Shown one piece after another: positions 35,942-44,206 of a stretch of DNA of 64,000 nt (position 1 is its first letter; each line of letters opens with the position of its first letter). The DNA is from CALBPI01 sp039821645. Lineage in GTDB: Bacteria > Pseudomonadota > Gammaproteobacteria > Steroidobacterales > Woeseiaceae. Location: the NCBI GenBank assembly GCA_039821645.1, contig JBCBNU010000001.1, positions 62,001 through 126,000 on the forward strand, given 5' to 3'. The notes under the pieces were generated by a model that ran no database searches, had not been told where the DNA came from, and was given only the letters and a program-made list of their open reading frames with translations. Made by a program: the position numbers and the translations under genes.

Positions 35942-35956
35942 TGAGAATCATTCTCA
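35942..35956. promoter_or_regulatory. Fur-box-like palindrome
   Basis: TGAGAAT-C-ATTCTCA is a perfect 7-1-7 palindrome. Set against the 19-bp Fur consensus, 14 positions agree by my count. It lies 21 bp before the ATG of the helix-hairpin-helix lipoprotein and 44 bp before that of msrQ, so iron-Fur could repress both divergent genes. Confidence 0.7.
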
Positions 35957-35976
35957 ATAAGAAACGGGACAACGAA

Positions 35977-36468
35977 ATGAACGCTTTGCGACCTTTGATG
36001 ATAATCGCGATCGCCCTCACGGCGACTATGCTTGCCGCATGCGGCAGCAGCAACTCCGAGACCACGACCGCCGTCGAGAACTGGCCAACGGCGCCGTTGA
36101 TCGACCCCAACACGGCTACCCGCGAACAGCTGACGGTGATATCCGGCATCACCGAAGCGCTTGCGCAAGCCGTTATCGATGCACGACCGATCGCGACGCC
36201 AACAGCGCTCAACGCGATTCTCGCAGATAGTCTTGAGCCGGAGGCGCTACGCGACATCTACAAGGTGATGTCGATCAAGGTGGACCTGAATACCGGTGAT
36301 CTTGAAGACTACAAGCTGATCCCCTCGTCGCTGTCACCGCGCAAACTGTCGCACGAGTTCGAAGAATATCGACCCTACAAGTCGATGGATGACTTCACCC
36401 GCGAGATGGCCAAGTATGTCGATGCAGACGAAGTGGCGTATCTCACCCGGTACGTCACGATCGAGTGA
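35977..36468 (+). CDS. Lipoprotein with helix-hairpin-helix (ComEA-like) repeats
   Basis: 163 aa. The signal peptide MNALRPLMIIAIALTATMLAACG ends in a lipobox with Cys22. Mature residues 45-75 (IDPNTATREQLTVISGITEA) form a ComEA/SLBB-type helix-hairpin-helix motif, and SPRKLSHEFEEYRPYKSMDD looks like a second related motif. ComEA-type units bind DNA during uptake, but other exported helix-hairpin-helix proteins have no known ligand. Start chosen at ATG 35977; the longer frame from 35860 overlaps the palindrome. Iron control through the Fur box upstream is likely. Confidence 0.82.
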   Translation: MNALRPLMIIAIALTATMLAACGSSNSETTTAVENWPTAPLIDPNTATREQLTVISGITEALAQAVIDARPIATPTALNAILADSLEPEALRDIYKVMSIKVDLNTGDLEDYKLIPSSLSPRKLSHEFEEYRPYKSMDDFTREMAKYVDADEVAYLTRYVTIE

Positions 36469-36473
36469 TCAGT

Positions 36474-36519
36474 GAATACCCGCAAGTCGGTGGGGGAAGC
36501 GCCCGACTCGCGGGTATTC
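36474..36519. terminator. Strong hairpin between convergent genes
   Basis: A 17-bp inverted repeat with one mismatch (36474-36490 pairing with 36503-36519) and a 12-base loop sits 5 bp after the lipoprotein stop and 20 bp from the end of the convergent dehydrogenase. There is no T-run on either side, so it may end transcripts with help or block read-through and decay. Confidence 0.5.
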
Positions 36520-36538
36520 TGGCCGGGGCAACTAATTT

Positions 36539-37336
36539 CTAGTAACCCAGTCTGCTGAGTGCGGACTTGATGGCATGCACCACCGCATCCTGCTTTGCTT
36601 TGTTGAGTGCATCTGCGTGCGGGTCAGCAAACTGGCCGGAGTCGTTATCCCAGTATTTGCCGCCCGCATTCTGGAACGTGTCTGAGAGCGCCGCGTCGTA
36701 GAGGATCTTCGCACCGATCTGAATATCGCTGCCTGGGATGCCGTAGGCATCTTTGACCATGTTGGTCGCCAGCAATGAGCCGGGATTTACCGAAACGACC
36801 ATGGGGCCGCCATCGCCGATCTCTTCATCCATGTGAGATGACCACATGGTGATGGCGAGCTTGCTCTGCGCGTAGGCAGCGCTGTCCGCGAGGTGGGTGT
36901 TGGATTCAAAGGCGGCAAGATCGACGGGCGCTTGTGCTGCTGAGGACAAATTGACGATGCGTCCGTCCTTATTCATAAGGGGAAGTAGTCTCCTGGCGAG
37001 CAGGTAAGGCGCCAGCGTATTCACCACGATACGGACATCGAGACCGTTAGCCGCCGTGGTCACCGGGGTTTTGAAGACACCCGCGTTATTGATCAGTACA
37101 TCAAGCTGGTCGTACCTGGCACTGATTTCCTTTGCCATCGCATCGACTGCGTCGAGATCGGAGAGATCCGCTCTGATCGTCTCGGCATCGTTGCCGATCA
37201 GGTTCGCGACGCAAGCGAGCTTTTCTTCGCTGCGACCGTGCAGGAGCAGATAATGTCCGTCGGCCGCGAGAAGCTTCGCGGCCTCAAGTCCGATGCCGTC
37301 AGTTGCACCCGTGATCAATATTCCTTTTGTCATCAT
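36539..37336 (-). CDS. Short-chain dehydrogenase/reductase
   Basis: 265 aa classical-to-extended SDR. The cofactor motif is TGATDGIGLEAAKLL, then NNAGVF. The catalytic residues appear as Ser in VNLSSAAQAP, Tyr and Lys in SAAYAQSKLAI. It is close to the retinol-dehydrogenase-like/WWOX group. The substrate is not evident. The start is ATG 37336 or 37333; a TTG at 37345 is less likely. Single-gene unit. Confidence 0.88.
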   Translation of the reverse strand: MMTKGILITGATDGIGLEAAKLLAADGHYLLLHGRSEEKLACVANLIGNDAETIRADLSDLDAVDAMAKEISARYDQLDVLINNAGVFKTPVTTAANGLDVRIVVNTLAPYLLARRLLPLMNKDGRIVNLSSAAQAPVDLAAFESNTHLADSAAYAQSKLAITMWSSHMDEEIGDGGPMVVSVNPGSLLATNMVKDAYGIPGSDIQIGAKILYDAALSDTFQNAGGKYWDNDSGQFADPHADALNKAKQDAVVHAIKSALSRLGY

Positions 37337-37580
37337 TTTCCCCAAGAGCTAGCCAGTCATTGTAGTGAGGGCTATATCTTGGCGTCACCCCATGATATCT
37401 CGGGGGTGGCGTTTTCAATGCCTTCGTGTCCGGCGCCGAGGTACTTAGGCCATCCGACACAAAGGTAAGTTACCGGTAAGGCTTTCGTAAGGTCCGGATT
37501 CCTTGAACTTCAGACACTAAGATCGCCGCCCGCTGTTGGGTCGGCGATTTCAGATACCGACAATTCAGGGAGTTTTGATC

Positions 37581-38432
37581 ATGCGGACTATTGTTCTATT
37601 GGCGTCACTTCTGACGCTTTCCTTTCTTGCCAACACCGATGCAAAGGCTGCCAATCGTGTCGACGTTGTCGAAGTTGTCGTGCTTGATGACGGCGACGCT
37701 ACCGAATTGGTGATCGCGGGTTTCCATTTCGATAACGGTGTGGCCCCCTCTGTAACGCTCGGTGGTGTGCCTTTAAACGTCACGTCATCCACTGGTACCG
37801 TTATAATTGCTGAGCTGGATGCGGAGCGACTTCCAGGCACGTATGAGCTGATCGTAAAGACCGGCGCCAGGCGTTCCGAGAAGGATGTGATCGACGTGAC
37901 AATCGGAGCGGTTGGCCCGCAAGGCCCTGCCGGCGAGGCGGGCGATCAGGGACCTGTTGGTCCGCAGGGTCCCGTGGGCCCAGCGGGGGCTGCGGGCCCA
38001 CAAGGTCCGGCGGGCCCTCAAGGCGCGACTGGCCCCCGCGGTGCGACAGGGTTGATGGGCCTGCCTGGCGTCCCTGGTGCGACCGGACCTGCAGGCCCAA
38101 CCGGCCCTCAAGGCGCTACGGGCCCGCAAGGACCGCGGGGCTTAACGGGGCCGCGCGGCCCTGCTGGATCAGCCAATCTTGGGATTAGTGGCCAATTCTT
38201 CGCGGCGGCGAACCGCAGCGGCGCTGGAACCATAAACATCGTTGACCTCGGGCCCCGCGATAGTCGGGCCTGCTTTTTGACCGCCGTTCTGATGGCGGAG
38301 ATCGATAGTGACAACGAACGCGGTGTCTGCAATGTGCAGGTTAACTCGCAGAACCGTTGGCAGCTCAGTGCTTCCGTTCGTGATAATGGCGACAACGCCG
38401 TTACATGCGGGGCGACCTGCCTGCTGTTCTAG
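37581..38432 (+). CDS. Secreted collagen-like protein
   Basis: 283 aa: signal peptide (RTIVLLASLLTLSFLANTDA), an IPT/TIG-like beta domain (about 28-110, with LVIAGFHFDNGVAPSVTLGG), then 29 consecutive Gly-X-Y triplets (residues 112-198), rich in GPQ, GPA and GAT. The globular C-terminal domain of about 85 residues has four cysteines. Bacterial collagens form triple helices and can be adhesive or structural. Start ATG 37581 has GGGAG 9 bases upstream. No membrane anchor is visible. Its role is unknown. Confidence 0.88.
   Translation: MRTIVLLASLLTLSFLANTDAKAANRVDVVEVVVLDDGDATELVIAGFHFDNGVAPSVTLGGVPLNVTSSTGTVIIAELDAERLPGTYELIVKTGARRSEKDVIDVTIGAVGPQGPAGEAGDQGPVGPQGPVGPAGAAGPQGPAGPQGATGPRGATGLMGLPGVPGATGPAGPTGPQGATGPQGPRGLTGPRGPAGSANLGISGQFFAAANRSGAGTINIVDLGPRDSRACFLTAVLMAEIDSDNERGVCNVQVNSQNRWQLSASVRDNGDNAVTCGATCLLF
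37914..38174 (+). repeat. Collagen-type Gly-X-Y repeat coding region
   Basis: 29 in-frame triplet repeats encoding Gly-X-Y, GC-rich because of Gly and Pro codons. Nucleotide units are not identical, so this is a protein repeat rather than a simple DNA tandem repeat. Confidence 0.85.
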
Positions 38433-38460
38433 CCGCTAATTCAGCAGAGGAGTCAACAAC

Positions 38461-38493
38461 GAGCGGTCGGCGGTTGATTCCGCCGACCCGCTC
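38461..38493. terminator. Hairpin between convergent genes
   Basis: GAGCGGTCGGCGG pairs with CCGCCGACCCGCTC with one bulged base and a TTGATT loop, 28 bp after the collagen-like gene. No T-run follows. It probably separates the collagen-like gene from the convergent DsrE gene. Confidence 0.5.
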
Positions 38494-38507
38494 CAGGTCG
38501 GGTGTGC

Positions 38508-39032
38508 CTAGAAAGGGTTTAGTGTGTAGCCACGCTGCTGCAACAACGTATGTGCTGTCATCGCTGAGAGCGACATCGTGACCCCAGGTAGTAATTCCTC
38601 TGGCTTGATTCCCTGGTAGGCCGCGCTTTGACCGCAAAGCTGTATGCTGACGCCTGCCTCCAGCAATGCCGCGATTAGCGCCACGTTCGGGTTCGGTGTG
38701 TCTCTTGCCGCGTCGACGACCAGATCAAATGAGGCACCGCCGTGAACCACAATCGCAGCGCTCAGTTGCTCTCGCGCTATGCCGGCTGCCGCATGCATAT
38801 TCAGAAATCTGGCTACTGTCTCGAGCTGGCTGCTCGTTTGGCCTTCGCCAGCGGCTTTGGAAACATCGAATGCCACGGCCAACTTCGTGTCGGCAGGAAA
38901 CTCGATATCGTCGATGACGGCATGCGGCCCGAAGTCTTCAAACACGGGTCCGTAAGTGAATGACTCCAATCCCTGAGCGCTCGCCTGACAAGCCAGCAGC
39001 AGGGAAAAAACAATCGCAATTGGTCGTGCCAT
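38508..39032 (-). CDS. Exported DsrE/DsrF-like protein
   Basis: 174 aa with a signal peptide (PIAIVFSLLLACQASA). The rest is a DsrE-type Rossmann-like fold: LAVAFDVSKAAG, AAIVVHGGASFDLV and the conserved cysteine in VSIQLCGQSA. Cytoplasmic DsrE proteins carry persulfide sulfur; the exported versions are poorly characterised. GGAGG lies 8 bases before ATG 39032, which decides this start over 39077. Confidence 0.85.
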   Translation of the reverse strand: MARPIAIVFSLLLACQASAQGLESFTYGPVFEDFGPHAVIDDIEFPADTKLAVAFDVSKAAGEGQTSSQLETVARFLNMHAAAGIAREQLSAAIVVHGGASFDLVVDAARDTPNPNVALIAALLEAGVSIQLCGQSAAYQGIKPEELLPGVTMSLSAMTAHTLLQQRGYTLNPF

Positions 39033-39112
39033 GCTTTGCACCTCCGAGAAACTATTCTCACGAGTATGCACCAACACGCTCTGAGCTCGCGCTTGCCCCT
39101 GGATGAATGTGC

Positions 39113-40288
39113 TCAGACGTTCCGCAGAATGCCGGAAGCTGGCTTCAAATCGATGTTGCCTGGGAACACCAGACTATCGATGGCACGTTGACTGACCGAG
39201 AGGTGGTCCGCCGCCAATGACTTGAATATGGACTCGTAATGATTCATCGGGCGCACATCCCGGCCTTCCCAAAGATCTGCTTTCTTGAGCCCGGGCCAGT
39301 TGCCGGCAACGCGTCCGCCATTCACGGCACCCCCGACGAGCATCGCAAGGCCGCCTGTGCCATGGTCTGTGCCTCGATTCGCGTTCTCGGCAGCCGTTCT
39401 GCCAAATTCGGAAACGACCGCAACGACCGTATGCTTCCAGTGTTGCTCAAGTCCGGCCTGCAGTTCGAGAATGCCCTTTTCCAGACTGTCGAGCAGCACA
39501 CCTAGTCGTCGCTCTTGATCAAAATGCGTGTCCCAGCCGCCGAGCTCCAGAACCGCAATACGCGGTCCTGATTCTTGAGCAAGGAGATCGGCCGCGGCAC
39601 GCGCGGCGAGCGGAAACTCGCGATCGCGCCGATTGTTCAGCCCCATCATATTGATGTCAGGCTGCACAGCACCTCGTGCATCGCTCAGCGCTTCCGCAAA
39701 GAGCGGGTCCTCCTTATAGGTGCGTGCAACCCGCTGCATAAAGTCCTCGTCGACATCCGGTAGCTTCGAGTCCGACCATGTCTGAACATTGGCGTCCCCT
39801 TGGAGAATCAGCGGTACCGTTGGTCCGATCGATAAGCCAAGACGCGAACCGTCCACGTTCAGCGAACTAATCGCGCGATTGAGCCAGCCATTGTTGGCTC
39901 CGTAAGGTTTGCCGCTGCCGTTTTCGAGCAGATTTTGGCCGTCGAAGTGTGAACGCTCACGATAAACCGTGCTGGCCGCCGGAATCAGCAGCAATTCCTT
40001 CCGCCGGTATAACGGCATAAGCCCGGAAAGTGCGTGGTGCAGTCCGAAGTCGCTATCGAGCTCGGTGTATCCGCCCGCGGTGTTCATGGCTTCCGACGTC
40101 CGCGGTCGCAGCTGCCAGTAGTTGGGGTCACTATGCGGTACCAATGCGTGAAGTCCATCGAGGCCGCCACGCAGCAACACAATCACCAGTCGATTGTCAC
40201 CAGGGATCGAAGCAAACGCAGGTCGACTGGACCAGACCGTGCCGGCCAGCGCGCAGCCGCCCGCAGTCAGGAAGTCTCTACGATCCAT
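39113..40288 (-). CDS. Tat-exported DUF1501 protein
   Basis: 391 aa. The twin-arginine signal is MDRRDFLTAGGCALAGTVW. LVIVLLRGGLDGLHALVPH and the GGWDTHFDQERRLGVLLDSL region are typical of DUF1501, a family related to the alkaline-phosphatase/sulfatase fold. AAAGGAG lies 6 bases before ATG 40288; the ATG at 40294 would touch it, so it is rejected. It follows the DUF1800 gene, its usual operon partner. The joint function is unknown. Confidence 0.88.
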   Translation of the reverse strand: MDRRDFLTAGGCALAGTVWSSRPAFASIPGDNRLVIVLLRGGLDGLHALVPHSDPNYWQLRPRTSEAMNTAGGYTELDSDFGLHHALSGLMPLYRRKELLLIPAASTVYRERSHFDGQNLLENGSGKPYGANNGWLNRAISSLNVDGSRLGLSIGPTVPLILQGDANVQTWSDSKLPDVDEDFMQRVARTYKEDPLFAEALSDARGAVQPDINMMGLNNRRDREFPLAARAAADLLAQESGPRIAVLELGGWDTHFDQERRLGVLLDSLEKGILELQAGLEQHWKHTVVAVVSEFGRTAAENANRGTDHGTGGLAMLVGGAVNGGRVAGNWPGLKKADLWEGRDVRPMNHYESIFKSLAADHLSVSQRAIDSLVFPGNIDLKPASGILRNV

Positions 40289-40290
40289 AG

Positions 40291-41652
40291 TCATCTCCTT
40301 TGGAACTCGGGGCTGGCGAGAATCAACGTCATCGCGTCGGTTCCGGAAGGCGCGCGTTGAACCTCCAATGCGAGCGCCTCCGATGCGACCGGCCCGAGCA
40401 ATCGCTCAAGCTCATTGGCGGGTACAAGCGTTGATGGCAATCGAGCACAAAATCGATGTGTCCACTCGATACGACGCATGAGGGCCTCAGGAGCGACCCA
40501 GTCGTTCGCCTCGTCGCCCCATCCCGCAGGCGACGGCGCTGAAAACGGAATTTGCCCCATTTCGCGCAGGGCCTGAAACACATCGCGTGGTCTGGGTTTG
40601 GTGTTCCCCATCGCGCGGTTCACACTGATGACAAACTCGTAGTGCGATTTCACTTTGCTGAGGGGCTGTTCCCATGCAGCATCCAGTTCAACGATGGTCC
40701 GAGCCGTTTCGGCCAGATCGCCCTCGCTGTCGAGGAAGACCCCGGCAATTTGGTCGACGTCTGCAGGATCGGGTCGATCTGCTACAAAGTGGCGCACAAG
40801 TTTCGTGGCGATGAACTTTGCGGTGGATGGATGTTGTGCGAGGTCGTTGAGAACGGCCGTGCCTTCGTTCACCCCATCTTCCCGGTATTTCTTGCCGAGG
40901 ACCTGTTTTGTGCCGGGTTCATGGAAATAGGGCTTGAACTCGAATCGGCCATGCGCCGGCTGGTTTTCGAACTTGAATCTCAAACCACCGTGACTCCAGC
41001 CTGAAATGACTTTCGCGAGTTCGATGACATCGGCCTGCTCGTAACCGCCGTCAACACCGAGTGTGTGGAGTTCGAGAATCTCGCGAGCAAGATTCTCGTT
41101 GAGTGTCTTTTCAGTGCCGCTACGGCGGCGACGGCGTTTGCCGGCTAGGGAATTCTCGCCGAAGGATGCGGCATTATCGAGATAGCTCAACATCGCTGGG
41201 TGGCGACACACAGCGATCAGCATCTCCGAGAAACGCCCGAAAATGTAGGGACGAATAGCTTCGCGCTCATAGGCGGGAATCACGGGTCCGACAATCGCTT
41301 TGCTTCGTGAAATCGTGAAATGATTCGACCAGAACATGACCATGCGCTCCGCAAAGGGAACCTCTGTTTCGATCATTGCTCGACTGCGCGCTATAACCTC
41401 GGGTGCAAACGCCTTACGATAGTTGTCGGCTGCTATCTTTTCGAGCTCACCGGCGCCCGCCATGCGCGCGTCATGCAGCCCTTTGATGATCTCTTCAGAC
41501 GAGGTGAATGAGCGCAGGACATCCGGCGTCTCGTGATCTGCAATCTGGTCGATCACCCATCCGCGCGGATCATCACCTTTCGAAAAGACATCTTTTGGAG
41601 TGGGTCCAAGACCAAATCGATTGACAGCATGGAATGTATCGAGCGTTCGCAT
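40291..41652 (-). CDS. DUF1800 protein
   Basis: 453 aa. HAVNRFGLGPTPKDV at the N-terminus, RMVMFWSNHFTIS and LNENLAREILELHTLGVDGG are the conserved DUF1800 boxes. A basic stretch AGKRRRRRSGTEK interrupts the middle. Upstream sequence shows GAGGGAG before the ATG and a TATA-rich candidate promoter (41680-41700). Its stop touches the DUF1501 start, as in many proteobacteria where the two genes pair. Confidence 0.88.
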   Translation of the reverse strand: MRTLDTFHAVNRFGLGPTPKDVFSKGDDPRGWVIDQIADHETPDVLRSFTSSEEIIKGLHDARMAGAGELEKIAADNYRKAFAPEVIARSRAMIETEVPFAERMVMFWSNHFTISRSKAIVGPVIPAYEREAIRPYIFGRFSEMLIAVCRHPAMLSYLDNAASFGENSLAGKRRRRRSGTEKTLNENLAREILELHTLGVDGGYEQADVIELAKVISGWSHGGLRFKFENQPAHGRFEFKPYFHEPGTKQVLGKKYREDGVNEGTAVLNDLAQHPSTAKFIATKLVRHFVADRPDPADVDQIAGVFLDSEGDLAETARTIVELDAAWEQPLSKVKSHYEFVISVNRAMGNTKPRPRDVFQALREMGQIPFSAPSPAGWGDEANDWVAPEALMRRIEWTHRFCARLPSTLVPANELERLLGPVASEALALEVQRAPSGTDAMTLILASPEFQRR

Positions 41653-41728
41653 GCAACTCCCTCTGACCTGAAAAATGGGCGTTTATACTTATATAACGGT
41701 CAACTTCGAGAATCGTTGACAACGAATA

Positions 41729-42379
41729 TCACCAGGCGAGGAATGCGAGCTCCGGATATTTGATGAACACGGCGCCTTCGGAAAACGGCTCGCCACGGGT
41801 ATCGCCAATCCCGAGCTCATCCAGCGGCAGTTCTTTGCCCGTTAGGTCCTTGTATGCCGTATCCGCGGCATACTCAATACCCTCGTAAGTCTCCAGAAAC
41901 TCGCGTATCGCGACGAAATACAACAATCGCGGGTAGTGGAAGGTCCAGTAGAATTTATTCTTGCCCTGAGCGATCCACCACGTTCTGAAGTAATGGAAAG
42001 TGTCGTCAGAGCACCCCCAGTTCAGCGCATAGATGCGCTCCCACAATCGAAAGTGGTTGGTGCGATCCAGGAGCGCCACGAAGGCTTTTTGGAACTTCAC
42101 GATTTCTTCCGGTCGTTCCCCCTTCAGGAGCTCCACCAAAATTTCGGTCTGGCGCTCGTAACTGTTGCCACTGCGCTGGCGTGCTTTCTGGATGAGCGCC
42201 CAGAATTTGTCTTCATCCATCAGGTCTTGGGTGTCACTGCCCTGCAGGGGTGAGAAGCCCGGATATACCGGAAAATTCAGTCCAGCCTGAAACGCGAGAC
42301 GAAATGTCCACGCGATGAACAGAAGACCAAAGAAAACGGCAAGCAGAATTTCGGGGTAGAAGCCCACGCTAAAGAGCAT
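41729..42379 (-). CDS. Membrane-anchored DUF4240 protein
   Basis: About 216 aa: one N-terminal membrane segment (YPEILLAVFFGLLFIAWTF), then a DUF4240 domain (MDEDKFWALIQKAR and LWERIYALNWGCSDDTFHYF). The ATG at 42379 overlaps the end of the rluA-type gene by 11 bp; GTG 42364 is an alternative. The upstream extension of the frame to 42802 is antisense noise within the synthase frame set and is rejected. The function of DUF4240 is unknown. Confidence 0.75.
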   Translation of the reverse strand: MLFSVGFYPEILLAVFFGLLFIAWTFRLAFQAGLNFPVYPGFSPLQGSDTQDLMDEDKFWALIQKARQRSGNSYERQTEILVELLKGERPEEIVKFQKAFVALLDRTNHFRLWERIYALNWGCSDDTFHYFRTWWIAQGKNKFYWTFHYPRLLYFVAIREFLETYEGIEYAADTAYKDLTGKELPLDELGIGDTRGEPFSEGAVFIKYPELAFLAW

Positions 42380-43178
42380 ACTCCAGACGTTCGCCCGATA
42401 CAGGGTGGTCGAAAGCGAGGTAAACCGAGCGCAGCTGAAGGTCCGGGTCGCCTGGGCCGGCGCCACCGTAGAGTCGATCGCCGATAATCGGGTGACCGAT
42501 TTCGGCCAGATGTCGCCGAATTTGATGCTTGCGCCCGGTTTCGATTTGAATGTCGAGCGTCGACGAACCGTCCACGAATTCGACCGCCGTAACCTCCGAA
42601 AGCGCAGGCTTGTCGTCGAGTGGTGAGTCGATTCGCAACGGCAATGCGATCTTGGAGCAATCTCCATGGACTGTCGCATGATATCGCTTTTCGACAACAC
42701 GCTCCGCAAACTGGTTCGCGAGGTGCGCAGCGGTGCGCTTGGTATGGGCGACAACCATGAGGCCGGAGGCGGCTCGGTCCAGTCGGTGAACCGTGAATCC
42801 ATTCCGGGTAGGTGTGAGGTGCTTCTCCGCCCAGCGGACGATCGTGCAGTGATCGCCCCATTTGGAGCCCTGCGAGCGTAAACCGGCAGGTTTGGACCAT
42901 ACCGAGAACGCGTGTTCGTCCGCGATCAGCTCTGGCGCTTCGGGTGTCTCCCCGAGCAGGATCGGATTGTAGTAGAGATGAATCTCATCGCCCGGCAACA
43001 GTTTCCGTGTCGCGCGGCGCAGCCTCGCAGTACCGAAGTCGCGGGTTAACCAAACAGCGCCGCAATTCATCGCGTGTTTGATGCGTTGCTTCGGAAGCGC
43101 CGTTTCCTTGTGCAGCAGATCGACGGCCTTGTCCCCGGAGGAGTGCACACGTAAATGAATCTCGAGTGTGTCGTTCAT
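42369..43178 (-). CDS. RluA-family RNA pseudouridine synthase
   Basis: 269 aa. An S4-like N-terminal part (LPKQRIKHAMNCGAVWLTRD) precedes the catalytic domain with HRLDRAASGLMVVAHTK, where the second Asp after R-L is the nucleophile, and RKHQIRRHLAEIGHPIIGD. It isomerises uridine in rRNA or tRNA; the position targeted cannot be told. It overlaps the DUF4240 gene downstream and lies 21 bp after the CBM9-like gene boundary. Confidence 0.92.
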   Translation of the reverse strand: MNDTLEIHLRVHSSGDKAVDLLHKETALPKQRIKHAMNCGAVWLTRDFGTARLRRATRKLLPGDEIHLYYNPILLGETPEAPELIADEHAFSVWSKPAGLRSQGSKWGDHCTIVRWAEKHLTPTRNGFTVHRLDRAASGLMVVAHTKRTAAHLANQFAERVVEKRYHATVHGDCSKIALPLRIDSPLDDKPALSEVTAVEFVDGSSTLDIQIETGRKHQIRRHLAEIGHPIIGDRLYGGAGPGDPDLQLRSVYLAFDHPVSGERLEYAL

Positions 43179-43199
43179 CAGCGTACCGCGATGCCTCGC

Positions 43200-43961
43200 C
43201 TACTCAGCGCTGACGAGTTCGACGGTTCCAAACAGCCCTGCGTCGATCCACCCACGGTCGGTGGGTCCCGAGGGGACCGTTTCTGAGCCGATGAAGTTTT
43301 CGCGAATCTCGCTGCCGTCATTGTCGCAATACGCGACCATTAAGCCGATGATTTTTCCAGTCGTTAGAGTTTGTGGCGTTTGCCCCGACTCATCGTCGAC
43401 AAATCTATCGTCGTACAACGCGATGCTCACCTCCCACACAATCTTGTCACCCCGCTGTCGCCATGCGCTCGAGATGTGATCGTTGTAGGCTCGCGGTTGC
43501 TCGTCCGTGCCGATATCGATCGCCTGATTGTCCAGCGAAAAATGATAGGCGAACGCATTGTGGTTGTACTGATGCTCGCCTCCTGAGTGGTCCTCGTCGA
43601 TGAATACCTCGAGGCAATCATCATCCCAGTACTGTGTCAGCGGATTTCGGTGCGTATCGATCAGAATATCGTCGGTAAATTCGACCAGGAGGAACACGCG
43701 CTCGTTCGTCCACGCGATCTTGAAATGGCCCTCGAAGTCCTCTTTCGAATACTCGGGTCCGAGCCAACGCTGATCGAGTACGCGCCACTCGGCGTTCGAC
43801 CACACCGAATCGTTCGCGCTGCCATCAACGACAATACCGTCTGTTGCCAGGGGCGCCTGGTAGTAGCTTCGGTCTTCGACATGCGCGGCTTGTGTTTCCA
43901 AGGTATAGAGCAAACCAGCCAGTAACAGGAAGCTTGCGAACGATGACGCTTTGCAATTCAC
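43200..43961 (-). CDS. Exported CBM9/DOMON-like protein
   Basis: 253 aa. Start GTG 43961 has GGGGGA 8 bases upstream and gives a clean signal peptide (FASFLLLAGLLYTLETQA); the GTG at 43985 lacks a site. The mature domain begins with the carbohydrate-binding-module-9-like pattern DGIVVDGSANDSVWSNAEWRV, followed by LLVEFTDDILID and YWDDDCLEVFIDEDHSGG. CBM9-like domains bind carbohydrate or heme. No catalytic domain is attached. Confidence 0.8.
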   Translation of the reverse strand: MNCKASSFASFLLLAGLLYTLETQAAHVEDRSYYQAPLATDGIVVDGSANDSVWSNAEWRVLDQRWLGPEYSKEDFEGHFKIAWTNERVFLLVEFTDDILIDTHRNPLTQYWDDDCLEVFIDEDHSGGEHQYNHNAFAYHFSLDNQAIDIGTDEQPRAYNDHISSAWRQRGDKIVWEVSIALYDDRFVDDESGQTPQTLTTGKIIGLMVAYCDNDGSEIRENFIGSETVPSGPTDRGWIDAGLFGTVELVSAE

Positions 43962-44206
43962 GGATTTATCCCCCGATCGTGACACAGTGTGTGAATGATA
44001 AACATCGTGAGGTGGAATGCATCTGCGAGAGAGGTAAGACCGCTCCCATTGTCGAGCGGTACCTCAGGAGCTGGGTTTACCCCTGGGTAAAACGGACTTG
44101 CGTACGTAATGAATCGGTCACGGACAGTCTGCACACTAAGAGATGGCCTAAGGTGCGCGGGTGAGCAGTGTCAGTGATGGAAGGCGCGACGAGAGTGGTA
44201 GCAATC

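Noticed and set aside
35899..36168. N-terminal extension of msrQ
   Set aside because: It adds 90 polar residues, lies antisense to the lipoprotein gene and covers the Fur-box-like palindrome; ATG 35898 gives a normal MsrQ length.
37785..38129. GC-rich repeated region considered as a CRISPR or DNA tandem repeat
   Set aside because: The repetition is Gly-X-Y coding on the plus strand with non-identical units and no spacers.
42380..42802. Extension of the DUF4240 frame
   Set aside because: The translation is Arg/Ser-rich noise lying in another frame of the pseudouridine synthase gene.
43844..44164. 106-codon plus-strand frame before the spermidine-synthase-like gene
   Set aside because: Partly antisense to the CBM9-like gene, no ribosome site and no recognisable features.
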